A stretch of 64,000 nt of DNA from Cutibacterium porci (GCF_009696315.1 NZ_VUMG01000001.1:744001-808000); one strand, 5' to 3'; positions 16,025 through 26,935 are shown, numbered from the stretch's first letter. Translations and numbers: made by a program. Notes: generated from the letters alone by a model not told the origin.

Positions 16025-17206
16025 TCACAGCCCGGCTGCAGCAACAAATCCGTCGCAATTTCCGTCAACTTGCACTTGCTCGCCTGCCGGAATCCACATG
16101 GCCTGACCACGGACGATCTCGTCAGTGTTGTGAGAGCTTGAGCAAACCGCATACCCATCTGTAATGAGGAGTATTCGAGCTAAGTCGCTGGCCGGCATCA
16201 TGACGGGACAGGTGGTGTCGAGGTCGAGCTGCCAGAGTCGGAACTGGTTGTCGACGCCCGGGAATACTCGCATTCCTGGGGCTACCTCCTGCGCCGCAAT
16301 CATCCGTGGCTCCTGGGTCTGGAACGAGACAATGTGGATGAGGGAGTCGACGTCAATGTGCTTATTGGTGAGTCCGCCACGCACAACATTGTCGGAATCG
16401 GCCATGATCTCAATGCCCGTACCCGAAAGGTATGAGTGCATGAGTCCTGGGGGTACAGACAACGCCTGTCCCGGTTTCACATGAACGCGGTTGAGCATCA
16501 GTGCCGCAAGGATCGATGGATCTCCGGGGAAATACTCGTCGAGCTCGACGGCAGTGCGCGCGAACTCGCCCAGCGGTGTGTCTTCTCCCACATGGTTAAC
16601 GGCTCCTGACACTACTTCGGTAACGATCTGACGCCGTAGGTCGTCGCCGGCGAGGCAGTCGAGAAAAGTTTCGGCGAGAGCGGCAGAGCCAGAACGTTCA
16701 GTGAGCGATCCCAATACGGGGTCTGTTGGTGTGCGGACGTCAAGCCCGTCAAAGAGTTGACGGGTCTCGTGGGGATCACGGAACCCACACAGCCCCTCGA
16801 AATCGGTGAGGGCGACGAGAATTTCGGGCTTGGGCCAGTCGTCGACGAAGGTGCGACGGGGGTCGTCAACATCGATACCGGCCTGGTTCTCGCGCAGGAA
16901 TCCTGCTCGTGCCATCGCAGCGTCAGGATGAGCCTGCAGACTTAGCGGATGCCGTGCCGAGAGGATTTTGAGGAGAAAAGGTAAACGGGTGCCGAAGGCG
17001 TCGCGACTGCGATCCCCGAGTTCGTCGGGGTGGGCGTGGATGTAGTCAATGAGCGGTGTGCCGTCGAGGGTCGACGGTGAGGTTTCATGAGCCCCCAACC
17101 AGTACTCGGCCCAGGGCTTTCCATCAGTATCTTTCCCGAGGATGTCTGGGATCGCGTCGTAGGAGCCCCAGGAGTACGTCCGGACCGTTCCGGTCAGGCG
17201 TTTCAT
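16025..17206 (-). CDS. manA: Mannose-6-phosphate isomerase, class I
   Basis: The 393 aa protein shows the type I phosphomannose isomerase zinc-site motifs: L-Q-A-H-P-D near residues 95-100 with the following Glu region, and P-G-L-M-H-S-Y-L-S-G-T-G-I-E-I-M-A-D-S-D-N-V-V-R-G-G-L-T-x-K-H, the catalytic Y-x-D-x-N-H-K-P-E-like region. It interconverts mannose-6-P and fructose-6-P in the cytosol. It starts at ATG 17206 and ends just before luxS, with which it is likely co-transcribed. Confidence 0.95.
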   Translation of the reverse strand: MKRLTGTVRTYSWGSYDAIPDILGKDTDGKPWAEYWLGAHETSPSTLDGTPLIDYIHAHPDELGDRSRDAFGTRLPFLLKILSARHPLSLQAHPDAAMARAGFLRENQAGIDVDDPRRTFVDDWPKPEILVALTDFEGLCGFRDPHETRQLFDGLDVRTPTDPVLGSLTERSGSAALAETFLDCLAGDDLRRQIVTEVVSGAVNHVGEDTPLGEFARTAVELDEYFPGDPSILAALMLNRVHVKPGQALSVPPGLMHSYLSGTGIEIMADSDNVVRGGLTNKHIDVDSLIHIVSFQTQEPRMIAAQEVAPGMRVFPGVDNQFRLWQLDLDTTCPVMMPASDLARILLITDGYAVCSSSHNTDEIVRGQAMWIPAGEQVQVDGNCDGFVAAAGL

Positions 17207-17254
17207 AGTCTGCCTCTCGTCTATGGTGTCGCATCGTTGGAGACGCCGTAGGTG

Positions 17255-17539
17255 TTATCCGAGTAATTGTGCGCTACGGGAGCGGCGTTGCTGGCTGCGA
17301 ACCCGCTGGAGCCGTCCCACCAGGGACGGTGCGTACCGTGCGGCCCTCTCGTCGTCGATGAGCTCGTTGAGCCGCAGGTGGTATCGAGGCGATGACAGGC
17401 CAAGTCTGTCGCGAATGACGGCCTCCTTATCGACGCCCAGATTCCCGGTTTGCCAGGATCCCTCGAGGTCCAAAATCGCGCGGTCCGAGGCACACAGCTC
17501 GTCGGGTTCTGCGGATTCGGGGGTGCTGGAATCTGACAC
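17255..17539 (-). CDS. DUF3263 protein, probably leaderless
   Basis: The 94 aa protein contains D-R-A-I-L-D-L-E, a Trp, then V-I-R-D-R-L-G-L-S-S-P-R-Y-H-L-R-L-N-E-L-I and V-G-R-L-Q-R-V-R. This is the helix-turn-helix-like DUF3263 fold found throughout actinobacteria and presumed to bind DNA. The GTG at 17539 lies 6 bases after TACACT, a good -10 box, so the mRNA probably starts at the GTG. It is transcribed away from groEL and shares the intergenic region holding two CIRCE elements. Confidence 0.82.
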   Translation of the reverse strand: MSDSSTPESAEPDELCASDRAILDLEGSWQTGNLGVDKEAVIRDRLGLSSPRYHLRLNELIDDERAARYAPSLVGRLQRVRSQQRRSRSAQLLG

Positions 17540-17625
17540 AGTGCCAGTGTAGGTGTCACTTCGCAGGTACGGCGTCGTTGCGGTCTCCAGGATCAGCAGA
17601 GTGAGCCATTTTCCGCCATGAAATC

Positions 17626-17652
17626 TTTGCACTCGTAGGGTGTGAGTGCTAA
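17626..17652 (+). promoter_or_regulatory. CIRCE element 1 (HrcA operator)
   Basis: TTTGCACTC (17626-17634), nine bases, then GAGTGCTAA (17644-17652) match the CIRCE consensus TTAGCACTC-N9-GAGTGCTAA at 16 of 18 arm positions. HrcA repressor binds this site and is released on heat stress. Confidence 0.93.
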
Positions 17653-19491
<1,839 letters not shown>

Positions 19492-19515
19492 TCTCGCATC
19501 GCCTTCGCTGACGTG

Positions 19516-19547
19516 AAGTGGGGTGGTCCTCGTGGCCGCCCCACTTT
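19516..19547 (+). terminator. Terminator after groEL
   Basis: AAGTGGGGTGG (19516-19526) pairs with CCGCCCCACTT (19536-19546) with one G-U, followed by a short T run. It is placed 25 bases after the groEL stop. Confidence 0.8.
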
Positions 19548-19615
19548 GCTGTCTTGTCATAACTGTGCTGTCTTGGCATAAGCGTGGTGGCTGCCCGTGC
19601 GGTGCCCGTATACGT

Positions 19616-19647
19616 GAGCTGACCGTGGCAACCGCCACGGTCAGCTC
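19616..19647. terminator. Perfect 14-bp hairpin between convergent genes
   Basis: GAGCTGACCGTGGC (19616-19629), loop AACC, and the exact reverse complement (19634-19647). It lies between groEL and the oppositely oriented transaldolase gene and has no T tract on either side. It is probably a bidirectional transcription stop. Confidence 0.65.
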
Positions 19648-19669
19648 AGCGTCGATCAGCTAAATCCCG

Positions 19670-20746
19670 TCAGATGGCCGGGGTGATGATGTCACGCACC
19701 AACGCGTCGAGATCAGCATCGGCTTGCAGGAACTGTCGAAGAGTCTTGCGAGTGGCGCCAAAGGTGTCGAACTCCTCGATCGTCATTCCGTCTGGTTCGT
19801 AGGCGCGCATGAACTCCGGGATCTTCTTAAGAGCATCGAGATGCTCAGCAGCAACTGGTTCGTCAATGCGTGGGACGGTCTGGTAGTCGGAGTCGTTGAT
19901 GCGCTTCTGCCATTTGAACGGCGGGGAGACGACGAGGTCGCCACCGATGAGTTCGGACCACTGCAAGACGTTGCGGAATGCGGCGCACAGCACCCGGGAG
20001 TGGAACCCGCGCTCGACGAAGATCTGGTGGGCTCGTTTGATCGCGGCAATTCCGGCCCATTCCAGGTGTCCAGGGTCGATGAACAGCCGGTCACGCTCGG
20101 CTACCACCTTGAGCCAGTCGTCAAGGCGGCCAGCCATGATCGTCACCACAGGTCCCATCGTGTCGATGGGTTTGCCCTCGGCTATGCGGCGCTGCAGTCC
20201 CCGTTCGATGGCCTCTGCTGAATTGACTGCCTGAGCCACGGTGAAGGAGACCGTCACATTGACCGAAACGCCACGGTAAGTGGCCTCTTCGATGGCCTCG
20301 ATGCCCACTGAGGTGCAGGGGATCTTGACGATAATGTTTGGCGCAAGGTTGCTGAACTCTTCGGCTTGGTCTGCCAGAGCTGTGGCATCGCGGTGCAGCC
20401 GCGGATCGGTTTGGATGGAGAGGCGCCCGTTTCGGCCCTTGTGCTCGACGAAAATCGGTTCAAGGAGCTTTGCGGCTTCGACCGACATATCTTTGATGGC
20501 CTGCCACCCGATCTGGGATTCTCCCCACGTGGGATTGTTCTCGGCAATAGCGCGAATGCGGTCTTCCCAGATGTCTGGGTGCTTCTTGATCGTCGTGTAA
20601 CCGATAACTGGGTTGCACGTGGCACCGACACCGCCGAATGCAATGGACTGACGAAGTTCGTCTAGATCGGCTGAGTCGTTCCACAGCGCCGTCGGGGTGG
20701 TGCGGCACGCGTCAAGGAGTGGACCTGGGGTGTACTCGATGTTCAT
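19670..20746 (-). CDS. Transaldolase-family protein in the inositol locus
   Basis: The 358 aa TIM-barrel protein has G-A-T-C-N-P-V-I-G-Y near residues 40-49, I-V-K-I-P-C-T near 138-144 with the Schiff-base Lys, V-N-V-T-V-S-F and I-D-P-G-H. These fit the transaldolase family. It could recycle pentose phosphates or act as a specialised aldolase for inositol-derived sugar phosphates; the sequence does not decide. CAGGAG precedes the ATG at 20746. An operator of the presumed GntR regulator (20817-20830) sits in front of it, linking it to the inositol regulon. Confidence 0.83.
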   Translation of the reverse strand: MNIEYTPGPLLDACRTTPTALWNDSADLDELRQSIAFGGVGATCNPVIGYTTIKKHPDIWEDRIRAIAENNPTWGESQIGWQAIKDMSVEAAKLLEPIFVEHKGRNGRLSIQTDPRLHRDATALADQAEEFSNLAPNIIVKIPCTSVGIEAIEEATYRGVSVNVTVSFTVAQAVNSAEAIERGLQRRIAEGKPIDTMGPVVTIMAGRLDDWLKVVAERDRLFIDPGHLEWAGIAAIKRAHQIFVERGFHSRVLCAAFRNVLQWSELIGGDLVVSPPFKWQKRINDSDYQTVPRIDEPVAAEHLDALKKIPEFMRAYEPDGMTIEEFDTFGATRKTLRQFLQADADLDALVRDIITPAI

Positions 20747-20816
20747 GGCAACTCCTGTGCGAGGTCTTTACCGGCGCCTCGTCGTCGCCGGCACAGCACT
20801 AGCCAACACCTGACTA

Positions 20817-20830
20817 TTTGTCCTGTCAAA
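20817..20830. promoter_or_regulatory. Candidate iol-regulon operator before transaldolase
   Basis: TTTGTCCTGTCAAA fits the pattern WWTG-N6-CAAW shared by the promoters of this locus and is the exact reverse complement of the site at 28884-28897. Confidence 0.7.
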
Positions 20831-20846
20831 TGACCTCACTGTGGAG

Positions 20847-21590
20847 TCAGGCATACACCGTGTTCTCGTAGGCGTAGATGGAGGCGCGGTATACGTGCTG
20901 CCCGAACTCGATAACGCGGTTGGATTCGTCGCACGCTGTGCGTTGCATCGTGAGCAGGGCAGCGCCGGGTGGTTCGTTGAGTAGACGTGCCTCCTCGGGG
21001 AGGGCGAGGCGTGCGCTGAATCGCTGATGGCCAACTGCGATGACGATGTCCCTGCTGCGCAAATAGTCATAAAAACCAGTCGTTGCAAGCTCTTCGGCGC
21101 TGGGTGCGAGCTCTACGGGCACCCAGTTCGTCATAATTGCCAGCGGTTCGTCTTGGGACATCCGTAACCGGCGGAAATGGGTCACTTCGGAGTTGCTGGG
21201 CAGGCCTAGTGCTGCGGCGACAGCTGGTGGGGCGATCTCCACTTTCCAGTCGAGCACACTGGTGCGTGGTCGCTGTCCAGATGCTTGTAAGTCGTCGTAC
21301 AGACTTGTGAGGTTCATGGAGCGATGTACCCGAGTGGGGGTTACTTGGGTCCCGACTCCACGGCGACGGATGACGAGGCCACGTTGGGTGAGGGTCTCGA
21401 AAGCACGGCGTGCGGTTGGACGCGATACATGCAGGCGTGTCGCCATGGAAATCTCGTCTTCGATGCGTGTACCGGGCGGGAGCTCCCCAGACTCGATGAG
21501 TTGCGCCAGTGGCTCGGCAATCTGAGTGTGGAGCGGTTCCGGGCGCGACCGGTCGATGGTGATGTCAGCGATATAGGGCTCGTTCTCCAC
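20847..21590 (-). CDS. GntR-family (HutC/UTRA) transcriptional regulator of the inositol locus
   Basis: The 247 aa protein has an N-terminal winged helix: P-L-H-T-Q-I-A-E-P-L-A-Q-L-I, P-P-G-T-R-I-E-D-E, L-H-V-S-R-P-T-A-R-R-A-F-E and G-L-V-I-R-R-R-G-V-G-T. A UTRA effector-binding domain follows from about residue 90 (F-R-R-L-R-M, L-N-E-P-P-G-A-A-L-L). UTRA regulators sense sugar phosphates or related ligands. It starts at a GTG after GAGGAA. It lies between transaldolase and iolC, so repression of the inositol genes is the likely job. The recurring TTTG-N6-CAAA motif is its probable operator. Confidence 0.88.
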   Translation of the reverse strand: MENEPYIADITIDRSRPEPLHTQIAEPLAQLIESGELPPGTRIEDEISMATRLHVSRPTARRAFETLTQRGLVIRRRGVGTQVTPTRVHRSMNLTSLYDDLQASGQRPRTSVLDWKVEIAPPAVAAALGLPSNSEVTHFRRLRMSQDEPLAIMTNWVPVELAPSAEELATTGFYDYLRSRDIVIAVGHQRFSARLALPEEARLLNEPPGAALLTMQRTACDESNRVIEFGQHVYRASIYAYENTVYA

Positions 21591-21730
21591 TGCCGTTCCT
21601 CGTCTGTGTGCGTTTACTGACGCACAGTCTATTGGTGGTCAGGGACGTCGGCCGACTGATTGTGTGGGTTATGTCGGGATGTGGTTCTTTCTTTTGCGGC
21701 CATGGCAGGGGGCATCCGACAGTGTCGTTA

Positions 21731-21744
21731 AATGTATTGACAAA
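21731..21744. promoter_or_regulatory. Weak iol-regulon operator before iolC
   Basis: The reverse strand reads TTTGTCAATACATT, a degenerate match to TTTG-N6-CAAA. The same region also contains ACAAATGC (21740-21747) and its inverted copy GCATTTGT (21761-21768). One of these probably binds the GntR regulator. Confidence 0.4.
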
Positions 21745-21801
21745 TGCGTCGTAGTTGGTAGCATTTGTGGGGTCAGACATCCTCGATGAAGTGGAGTTGT
21801 C

Positions 21802-22791
21802 ATGGTATCCAGCCGCCGTCGTGACCTTGATGTCCTTACGATGGGACGAATCGGTGTCGACATCTATCCGCTGCAGTATGGGGTCGGGTTGGAAGACGTC
21901 ACATCATTCGGAAAGTTTCTTGGTGGTAGCCCCACGAATGTGGCCGTCGCCGCTGCCAGACTGCGGAATTCTGCTGCGGTCATCACGGCAGTAGGAGACG
22001 ATCCCTTCGGGCGATTCTGTCGCCGTGAGATGGCCAGGCTAGGCGTGTATGACGACTATGTGCTCGTTAATTCCGAGCTGCCCACTCCGGTGACATTTTG
22101 TGAGATCTTTCCACCCGACGACTTCCCGCTGTACTTCTACCGACAGCCCACCGCTCCGGACCTCAAGATCACCCCGGACGACGTGCCAGAAGATGCCGTG
22201 AAGAATGCGAAGATCCTGTGGCTGTCGGTGACCGGCCTTTGCCAACAACCCTCATACGATGCCCATTGCCGGGCTCTTGAGGTGCGCGGTAAAGCTGAGC
22301 ACACCGTTCTTGACCTCGACTACCGGTCGATGTTCTGGGATTCTGCTGCAAAAGCCCATGAGGCTGTCTCAGCGATACTGCCTCACGTGACGGTGGCGGT
22401 CGGAAACCGCGAGGAGTGCGAGGTAGCCGTCGGAGAGACTGACCCCGATAAGGCCGCACGCGCACTGCTCGACGCTGGGGTCGAACTTGCCGTCGTGAAG
22501 CAAGGGCCTAAAGGGACGTTAGCGATGACTCGTGAGGAACGTGTGGAGGTCGCTCCCACTCCCATTGACGTTACCAATGGTCTTGGAGCCGGGGACTCTT
22601 TTGGTGGCAGTCTGTGTCATGGACTCCTTGAGGGGTGGAGCCTTACCGAGACAATTCAGGCGGCCTCCGCCGCCGGAGCCCTCGTCGCGACACGGTTGGA
22701 ATGCTCCACCGCGATGCCTTCAGAGCCGGAACTGTTCGCCATGATGGCGAAGCACCCAGACATTGCTATCAAAGAGGAGCATATGTCATGA
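21802..22791 (+). CDS. iolC: 5-dehydro-2-deoxygluconokinase
   Basis: The 329 aa PfkB-family kinase has G-G-S-P-T-N-V-A-V-A-A-A-R-L near residues 41-54 and the C-terminal G-L-G-A-G-D-S-F-G-G ATP/anion-hole motif with catalytic Asp. L-T-M-G-R-I-G-V-D-I-Y-P at the start is typical of IolC. It phosphorylates 2-deoxy-5-keto-gluconate. It is the first gene of the iolC / aldolase / iolB / iolD operon, with ATGA overlaps downstream. Confidence 0.95.
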   Translation: MVSSRRRDLDVLTMGRIGVDIYPLQYGVGLEDVTSFGKFLGGSPTNVAVAAARLRNSAAVITAVGDDPFGRFCRREMARLGVYDDYVLVNSELPTPVTFCEIFPPDDFPLYFYRQPTAPDLKITPDDVPEDAVKNAKILWLSVTGLCQQPSYDAHCRALEVRGKAEHTVLDLDYRSMFWDSAAKAHEAVSAILPHVTVAVGNREECEVAVGETDPDKAARALLDAGVELAVVKQGPKGTLAMTREERVEVAPTPIDVTNGLGAGDSFGGSLCHGLLEGWSLTETIQAASAAGALVATRLECSTAMPSEPELFAMMAKHPDIAIKEEHMS

Positions 22792-23675
22792 CGAGCACAC
22801 CACTTATCGACACATTGCTGGACCGACGACTCGCTGATCCAGTGCGGTTCGCCGACTGCGTCAGGAACCGTACCCGAGCGACGTGGAACCTCACCGAACC
22901 CCTTATGGTCGTCGCGGCTGATCATCCCGCTCGCGGAGCACTCGCAGCCGGTGGACGCGACGATGCTATGGCCGACCGGGAACAACTCCTCGAGCGCTGT
23001 GTGACCGCATTGGGGCGTCCCGGAGTCAATGGATTCCTGGGAACGGCTGACATGGTCGCTGATCTGGCGAACCTCGGAGCTCTAGACGGCAAGGTCGTGT
23101 TCGGATCGATGAACAGAGGAGGGTTCGCTGGCGCTTCCTTTGAACTCGATGACCGAATGACTGGCTATGACCTGCAGGGGATCCTTGAAGAGGACTTGGC
23201 CGGCGGCAAGATGCTGTTGAGGTTCGACCTCTCCGATCCTGGGACGGTCGCTACGACGCAGACTTGTGCCGAGGCTGTCACCGCATTAGCCAGGGCGAGG
23301 CGAATTGCCATGGTGGAACCGTTCATCTCCTATCGCGCTGGTGATGGCAAAGTCGTCAATGACCTTTCCACCGACGCGGTCGTCAAATCGGTGGCCATGG
23401 CTTCAGCTCTGGGTGCCAACACGTCGTGGACGTGGCTTAAATTGCCTGCGGTTGACGACATGGAACGGGTGGCACGAGCGACCTCGTTGCCCATTCTCCT
23501 CCTGGGAGGAGAAGTAAGTGCAGATCCGGATGAAACTCGGCGTCGCTGGGCCAGAGCTCTTGGCCCACGTAACGTTCGTGGACTCGTATTGGGGCGGTCG
23601 GTCCTCTACCCACCGGACTCAGATGTGGCAGCTGCCATTGACAACGCTGTTCAATTGTTGGGAGCACAAGCATGA
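22788..23675 (+). CDS. Cgl0159-type (beta/alpha)8 aldolase, likely IolJ role
   Basis: The 295 aa protein has V-V-A-A-D-H-P-A-R-G-A near residues 40-50, G-S-M-N-R-G-G-F-A-G, and the Lys in W-T-W-L-K-L-P. It resembles the Cgl0159 family found in actinobacterial inositol clusters. Position in the operon and fold suggest cleavage of 2-deoxy-5-keto-gluconate-6-phosphate into DHAP and malonic semialdehyde, replacing the class II IolJ, of which no copy is seen here. The ATG at 22788 overlaps the iolC stop and follows AGAGGAG. The functional assignment is inferred. Confidence 0.82.
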   Translation: MTSTPLIDTLLDRRLADPVRFADCVRNRTRATWNLTEPLMVVAADHPARGALAAGGRDDAMADREQLLERCVTALGRPGVNGFLGTADMVADLANLGALDGKVVFGSMNRGGFAGASFELDDRMTGYDLQGILEEDLAGGKMLLRFDLSDPGTVATTQTCAEAVTALARARRIAMVEPFISYRAGDGKVVNDLSTDAVVKSVAMASALGANTSWTWLKLPAVDDMERVARATSLPILLLGGEVSADPDETRRRWARALGPRNVRGLVLGRSVLYPPDSDVAAAIDNAVQLLGAQA

Positions 23676-24544
23676 CGCAATTAGTTCTTCGATCTGGGAG
23701 CACTGCTTCGGGCTGCTGCGACGTCGTCGTCGACCCTGAGCGGGCTGGCTGGACGTATTCCGGCCTGACTATCGCGACGCTGGCGAAAGGTGAGACTCTC
23801 GAGTTGGTCACTGAGGGCCATGAATACCTCGTTTTGCCGATGGAAGGATCATTCATCGTGCAGAGCGAGGGGTTCCGGGCCGACCTCGCCGGACGCAGCA
23901 CTATCTGGGGTGAGGTCACCGACTATGCCTTCGTGCCTCACCGTAGTGTGCTTACCGTCACTGCCGTCAGTGGTGGACGAGTAGCCCTGCCTAACGCCCT
24001 TGCCAGTGAAGACCTCGAGGCCAGGTATTGCCCATCGGAGGAGGTACGTGTCGAACTGCGCGGAGCAGGCAACTGTTCTCGGCAAGTCGTGAACTACGCG
24101 GTCGCCAATCCTCTGCACACGTCGCGCCTACTGGCATGCGAAGTTCTTACCCCAGGGGGCAACTGGTCGTCGTACCCGCCGCACAAGCACGATGAAGAAT
24201 CGCAGGTCGAGCATGAGCTCGAGGAGATCTACTATTTCGAGATCCGTGGGGACGAGCACGGCCCTGGCATGGCCTTCCACGGGACCTACGGGACTGCGGA
24301 GCGTCCGATCCATGTGGCGGAGATGGTGGCGAACGGAGACGTGGCACTCGTTCCGCACGGTTGGCACGGCCCCTGCGCCGCCGCTCCGGGGTATGACCTC
24401 TACTACCTCAACGTGATGGCAGGGCCAGGTACCGCTGAATGGAAATCGGTCGACGATCCGCACTACGGGTGGATCCGTCAGACATGGGAGGACCACGGCA
24501 TCGATCCCCGTCTGCCGTTGGCAGTGGACGGCTCAAAGGAGTGA
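23672..24544 (+). CDS. iolB: 5-deoxy-glucuronate isomerase
   Basis: The 290 aa bicupin has Y-P-P-H-K-H-D (metal-binding His pair), E-E-I-Y-Y-F and P-H-G-W-H-G-P, characteristic of IolB. It isomerises 5-deoxy-glucuronate to 2-deoxy-5-keto-gluconate, the IolC substrate. Its start overlaps the stop of the aldolase gene (ATGA), and its stop is 2 bases from iolD, so the set is co-translated. Confidence 0.96.
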   Translation: MTQLVLRSGSTASGCCDVVVDPERAGWTYSGLTIATLAKGETLELVTEGHEYLVLPMEGSFIVQSEGFRADLAGRSTIWGEVTDYAFVPHRSVLTVTAVSGGRVALPNALASEDLEARYCPSEEVRVELRGAGNCSRQVVNYAVANPLHTSRLLACEVLTPGGNWSSYPPHKHDEESQVEHELEEIYYFEIRGDEHGPGMAFHGTYGTAERPIHVAEMVANGDVALVPHGWHGPCAAAPGYDLYYLNVMAGPGTAEWKSVDDPHYGWIRQTWEDHGIDPRLPLAVDGSKE

Positions 24545-24546
24545 TT

Positions 24547-26445
24547 ATGACAGAGCAGACTGTGAGGCTCAGCGTCGGGCAGGCCATCGTACGCTATCTA
24601 ACCCATCAGTACACCGAACGAGACGGGGTCGAGCGTCGCTTTATACGTGGCGTCTTTGGGATCTTCGGCCATGGGAATGCTACCGGTTTAGGCCAGGCGC
24701 TGTTGCAGAACGAGGTAGACCCCGACGATGAGGAGGGTCGCCTCGAATACTGGATGGGCCGGAATGAGCAAGGCATGGTTCACGCCTGTGCCGCCTATGC
24801 GCGAGCTACTAACCGGTTACAGGCGTTGGCTGCTACGGCGTCTGTCGGGCCGGGCTCACTGAACATGGTTACTGGTGCGGCCCTCGCGACGACAAACCGG
24901 GTACCGGTGTTGCTCTTCCCAGCCGATATCTTCGCCAATCGAGCACCAGACCCCGTCCTCCAACAGCTGGAGGATCCTACTAATCCCGATGTGTCGTGTA
25001 ATGACGCGTTTCGTCCAGTCTCAAAGTTCTGGGATCGAGTGAATCGTCCCGAGCAGCTCATGGTGTCGCTGCCTCGTGCGATGCGCGTGCTCACCGACCC
25101 TGTAGATACCGGCGCTGCCGTCATATGTCTGCCAGAGGACGTACAGACAGAGGTTTACGACTGGCCAGTGTCTTTTTTTGCTAAAAAAGTGTGGCACGTT
25201 GACCGCCGGATGCCTGATCGTGCCGCCCTGGCGCGTGCAGCAGAGGCCATCCGTGATGCGCGCCGTCCACTGATTATCTCTGGCGGCGGAACAATCTACT
25301 CGGAAGCTAGCCAGGAGCTGCGTGACTTCGCATCTGCTACTGGTATCCCGGTTGCCGACACTCAGGCAGGCAAGGGTGCTATCAATTGGGATCATCCGTG
25401 TGCCGTCGGTGGCGTTGGTGCGACAGGCTCTGATTCAGCGAATGCGCTGGCGGCTCGGGCTGATCTCGTCATCGGCATCGGCACTCGGTATTCCGATTTC
25501 ACCACCGGGTCGCAGACAGCTTTCAAGAATCCAGACGTGACATTCGTCAACGTCAATGTGGGATCCTTTGACGCCGCCAAGCAGGGTGCGCAGATGGTAG
25601 TGGCTGATGCGCGTGAGGCACTCGTGGCCTTGTCAGAAGCTCTTGACGGCTACCGCGTTTCCCAGGAATGGAGTGACTTCGCCAGCACACAGGTCAAGGC
25701 GTGGGCAGAAGTGACTGACCGTTGCTACCATCTGGGGCACGGCCCGCTCCCGGCGCAGACGGAGGTGTTCGGAGCGCTCAACGAGCTCATGGGTGACGAT
25801 GATGTGGTCATCAATGCTGCCGGTTCGATGCCCGGGGACTTGCAATGCTTGTGGCGTGCTCGCACCCCCGTGCAGTATCACGTCGAGTACGCGTTCTCAT
25901 GCATGGGTTACGAAATTCCGGCGTCACTGGGTGTGAAGATGGCATTGCCGGACTCTGAGGTTGTTGCCATCGTCGGTGATGGCACCTATCAGATGCTGCC
26001 GATGGAGTTGGCAACGATTGTCCAGGAGGGCGCGAAGGTCATCCTCGTATTGCTTCAGAACTACGGGTTCGCCTCCATTGGGGCGCTCTCGGAGTCCCAC
26101 GGCTCCCAGCGGTTCGCGACGAAATATCGTCGCCATGATGACGGTCAGGGACATGTCGTGGGTGACGACACCCTGCTGCCCCTTGATATTGCCGCCAATG
26201 CGCGGTCGTGGGGCATCGACGTCATTGAGGTTCACACCATCGAGGAGTTTAAGGAGGCTTACCGTAAAGCGGAGGCGTCTGATCGTGCCACGATGATCCA
26301 CATCGAGACTGATCTGTATGGGCCTAACCCGCCTGCATCGGGATGGTGGGATGTCCCGGTCACGTCGCAGTCGCGCTTGGAGTCGACGCAAAAAGCCCAT
26401 GACGAATACACCGAACACGTCGCTGCACAGCGTCGGTTCTTTTGA
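24547..26445 (+). CDS. iolD: 3D-(3,5/4)-trihydroxycyclohexane-1,2-dione hydrolase
   Basis: The 632 aa ThDP enzyme has G-I-F-G-H-G-N near residues 34-40, N-E-Q-G-M-V-H-A with catalytic Glu, E-I-P-A-S-L-G and the ThDP motif V-G-D-G-T-Y-Q-M-L...Q-N-Y-G-F. It hydrolyses the ring of the trione to 5-deoxy-glucuronate. The ATG at 24547 follows AAGGAG. It is the last gene of the iolC operon and a strong hairpin terminator follows at 26510. Confidence 0.96.
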   Translation: MTEQTVRLSVGQAIVRYLTHQYTERDGVERRFIRGVFGIFGHGNATGLGQALLQNEVDPDDEEGRLEYWMGRNEQGMVHACAAYARATNRLQALAATASVGPGSLNMVTGAALATTNRVPVLLFPADIFANRAPDPVLQQLEDPTNPDVSCNDAFRPVSKFWDRVNRPEQLMVSLPRAMRVLTDPVDTGAAVICLPEDVQTEVYDWPVSFFAKKVWHVDRRMPDRAALARAAEAIRDARRPLIISGGGTIYSEASQELRDFASATGIPVADTQAGKGAINWDHPCAVGGVGATGSDSANALAARADLVIGIGTRYSDFTTGSQTAFKNPDVTFVNVNVGSFDAAKQGAQMVVADAREALVALSEALDGYRVSQEWSDFASTQVKAWAEVTDRCYHLGHGPLPAQTEVFGALNELMGDDDVVINAAGSMPGDLQCLWRARTPVQYHVEYAFSCMGYEIPASLGVKMALPDSEVVAIVGDGTYQMLPMELATIVQEGAKVILVLLQNYGFASIGALSESHGSQRFATKYRRHDDGQGHVVGDDTLLPLDIAANARSWGIDVIEVHTIEEFKEAYRKAEASDRATMIHIETDLYGPNPPASGWWDVPVTSQSRLESTQKAHDEYTEHVAAQRRFF

Positions 26446-26509
26446 CGGTGCTCGCGCCAGGTGACCGGGGCCGTTGAGCTTGGGTGACACTGACTCGGGT
26501 CATGCCGAA

Positions 26510-26543
26510 AGGGGTTCCAGTTCTGCTGGAACCCCTCGCGAGC
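26510..26543 (+). terminator. Terminator after iolD
   Basis: AGGGGTTCCAG (26510-26520), loop TTCTG, CTGGAACCCCT (26526-26536): a perfect 11-bp stem, 65 bases after the iolD stop and before the opposing small gene. Confidence 0.82.
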
Positions 26544-26577
26544 TCGTTTTGTCACCGTGACGGCGTCCAGCTGTGGC

Positions 26578-26805
26578 TCAGTCGTTGTCGAAGAAATGCA
26601 CCATGCTCAGTGTGATCGTCAGGGCGACGGTGATGAGGCCGGAGACGATGGTCAGGATCGGGGCTTCGTTAATGATGCCCGCGATAGCTAGAGCGAAGAG
26701 GACCAGTGCTGCCGGAATAAAGCGAAGAAGGATAGCTGCCTGGCTGTGCCTGATCGCAGGTGGGGTGCGCGGAATGATTCCAGAGTCAATGTAACTCAAG
26801 GACAT
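26578..26805 (-). CDS. Small two-helix membrane protein in the inositol locus
   Basis: The 75 aa protein has a short polar N-terminus (M-S-L-S-Y-I-D-S-G) and two hydrophobic helices, about residues 23-42 and 48-68, ending in F-F-D-N-D. No family is recognised. It is transcribed divergently from iolA, with two candidate operators of the inositol regulator between them, so it may be a small transport or stress partner. The ribosome-binding site is weak (GGGAG about 13 bases away). Confidence 0.6.
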   Translation of the reverse strand: MSLSYIDSGIIPRTPPAIRHSQAAILLRFIPAALVLFALAIAGIINEAPILTIVSGLITVALTITLSMVHFFDND

Positions 26806-26921
26806 GTGTGGTGTCTTAACTCCCTCTCGGGTGCCGAGGCATGGCCGTACGGTCGTGCTCGGCACGACCGTGTGCATAACTCGAGGCTCCTCGAGCGGTT
26901 GGGAACTGTCCCAACGCACAG

Positions 26922-26935
26922 AATGTTAGCACAAT
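26922..26935. promoter_or_regulatory. Candidate iol-regulon operator
   Basis: AATGTTAGCACAAT fits WWTG-N6-CAAW. A 13-base core, ATGTTAGCACAAT, is repeated exactly in reverse orientation at 34396-34408 before iolG. Confidence 0.65.
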
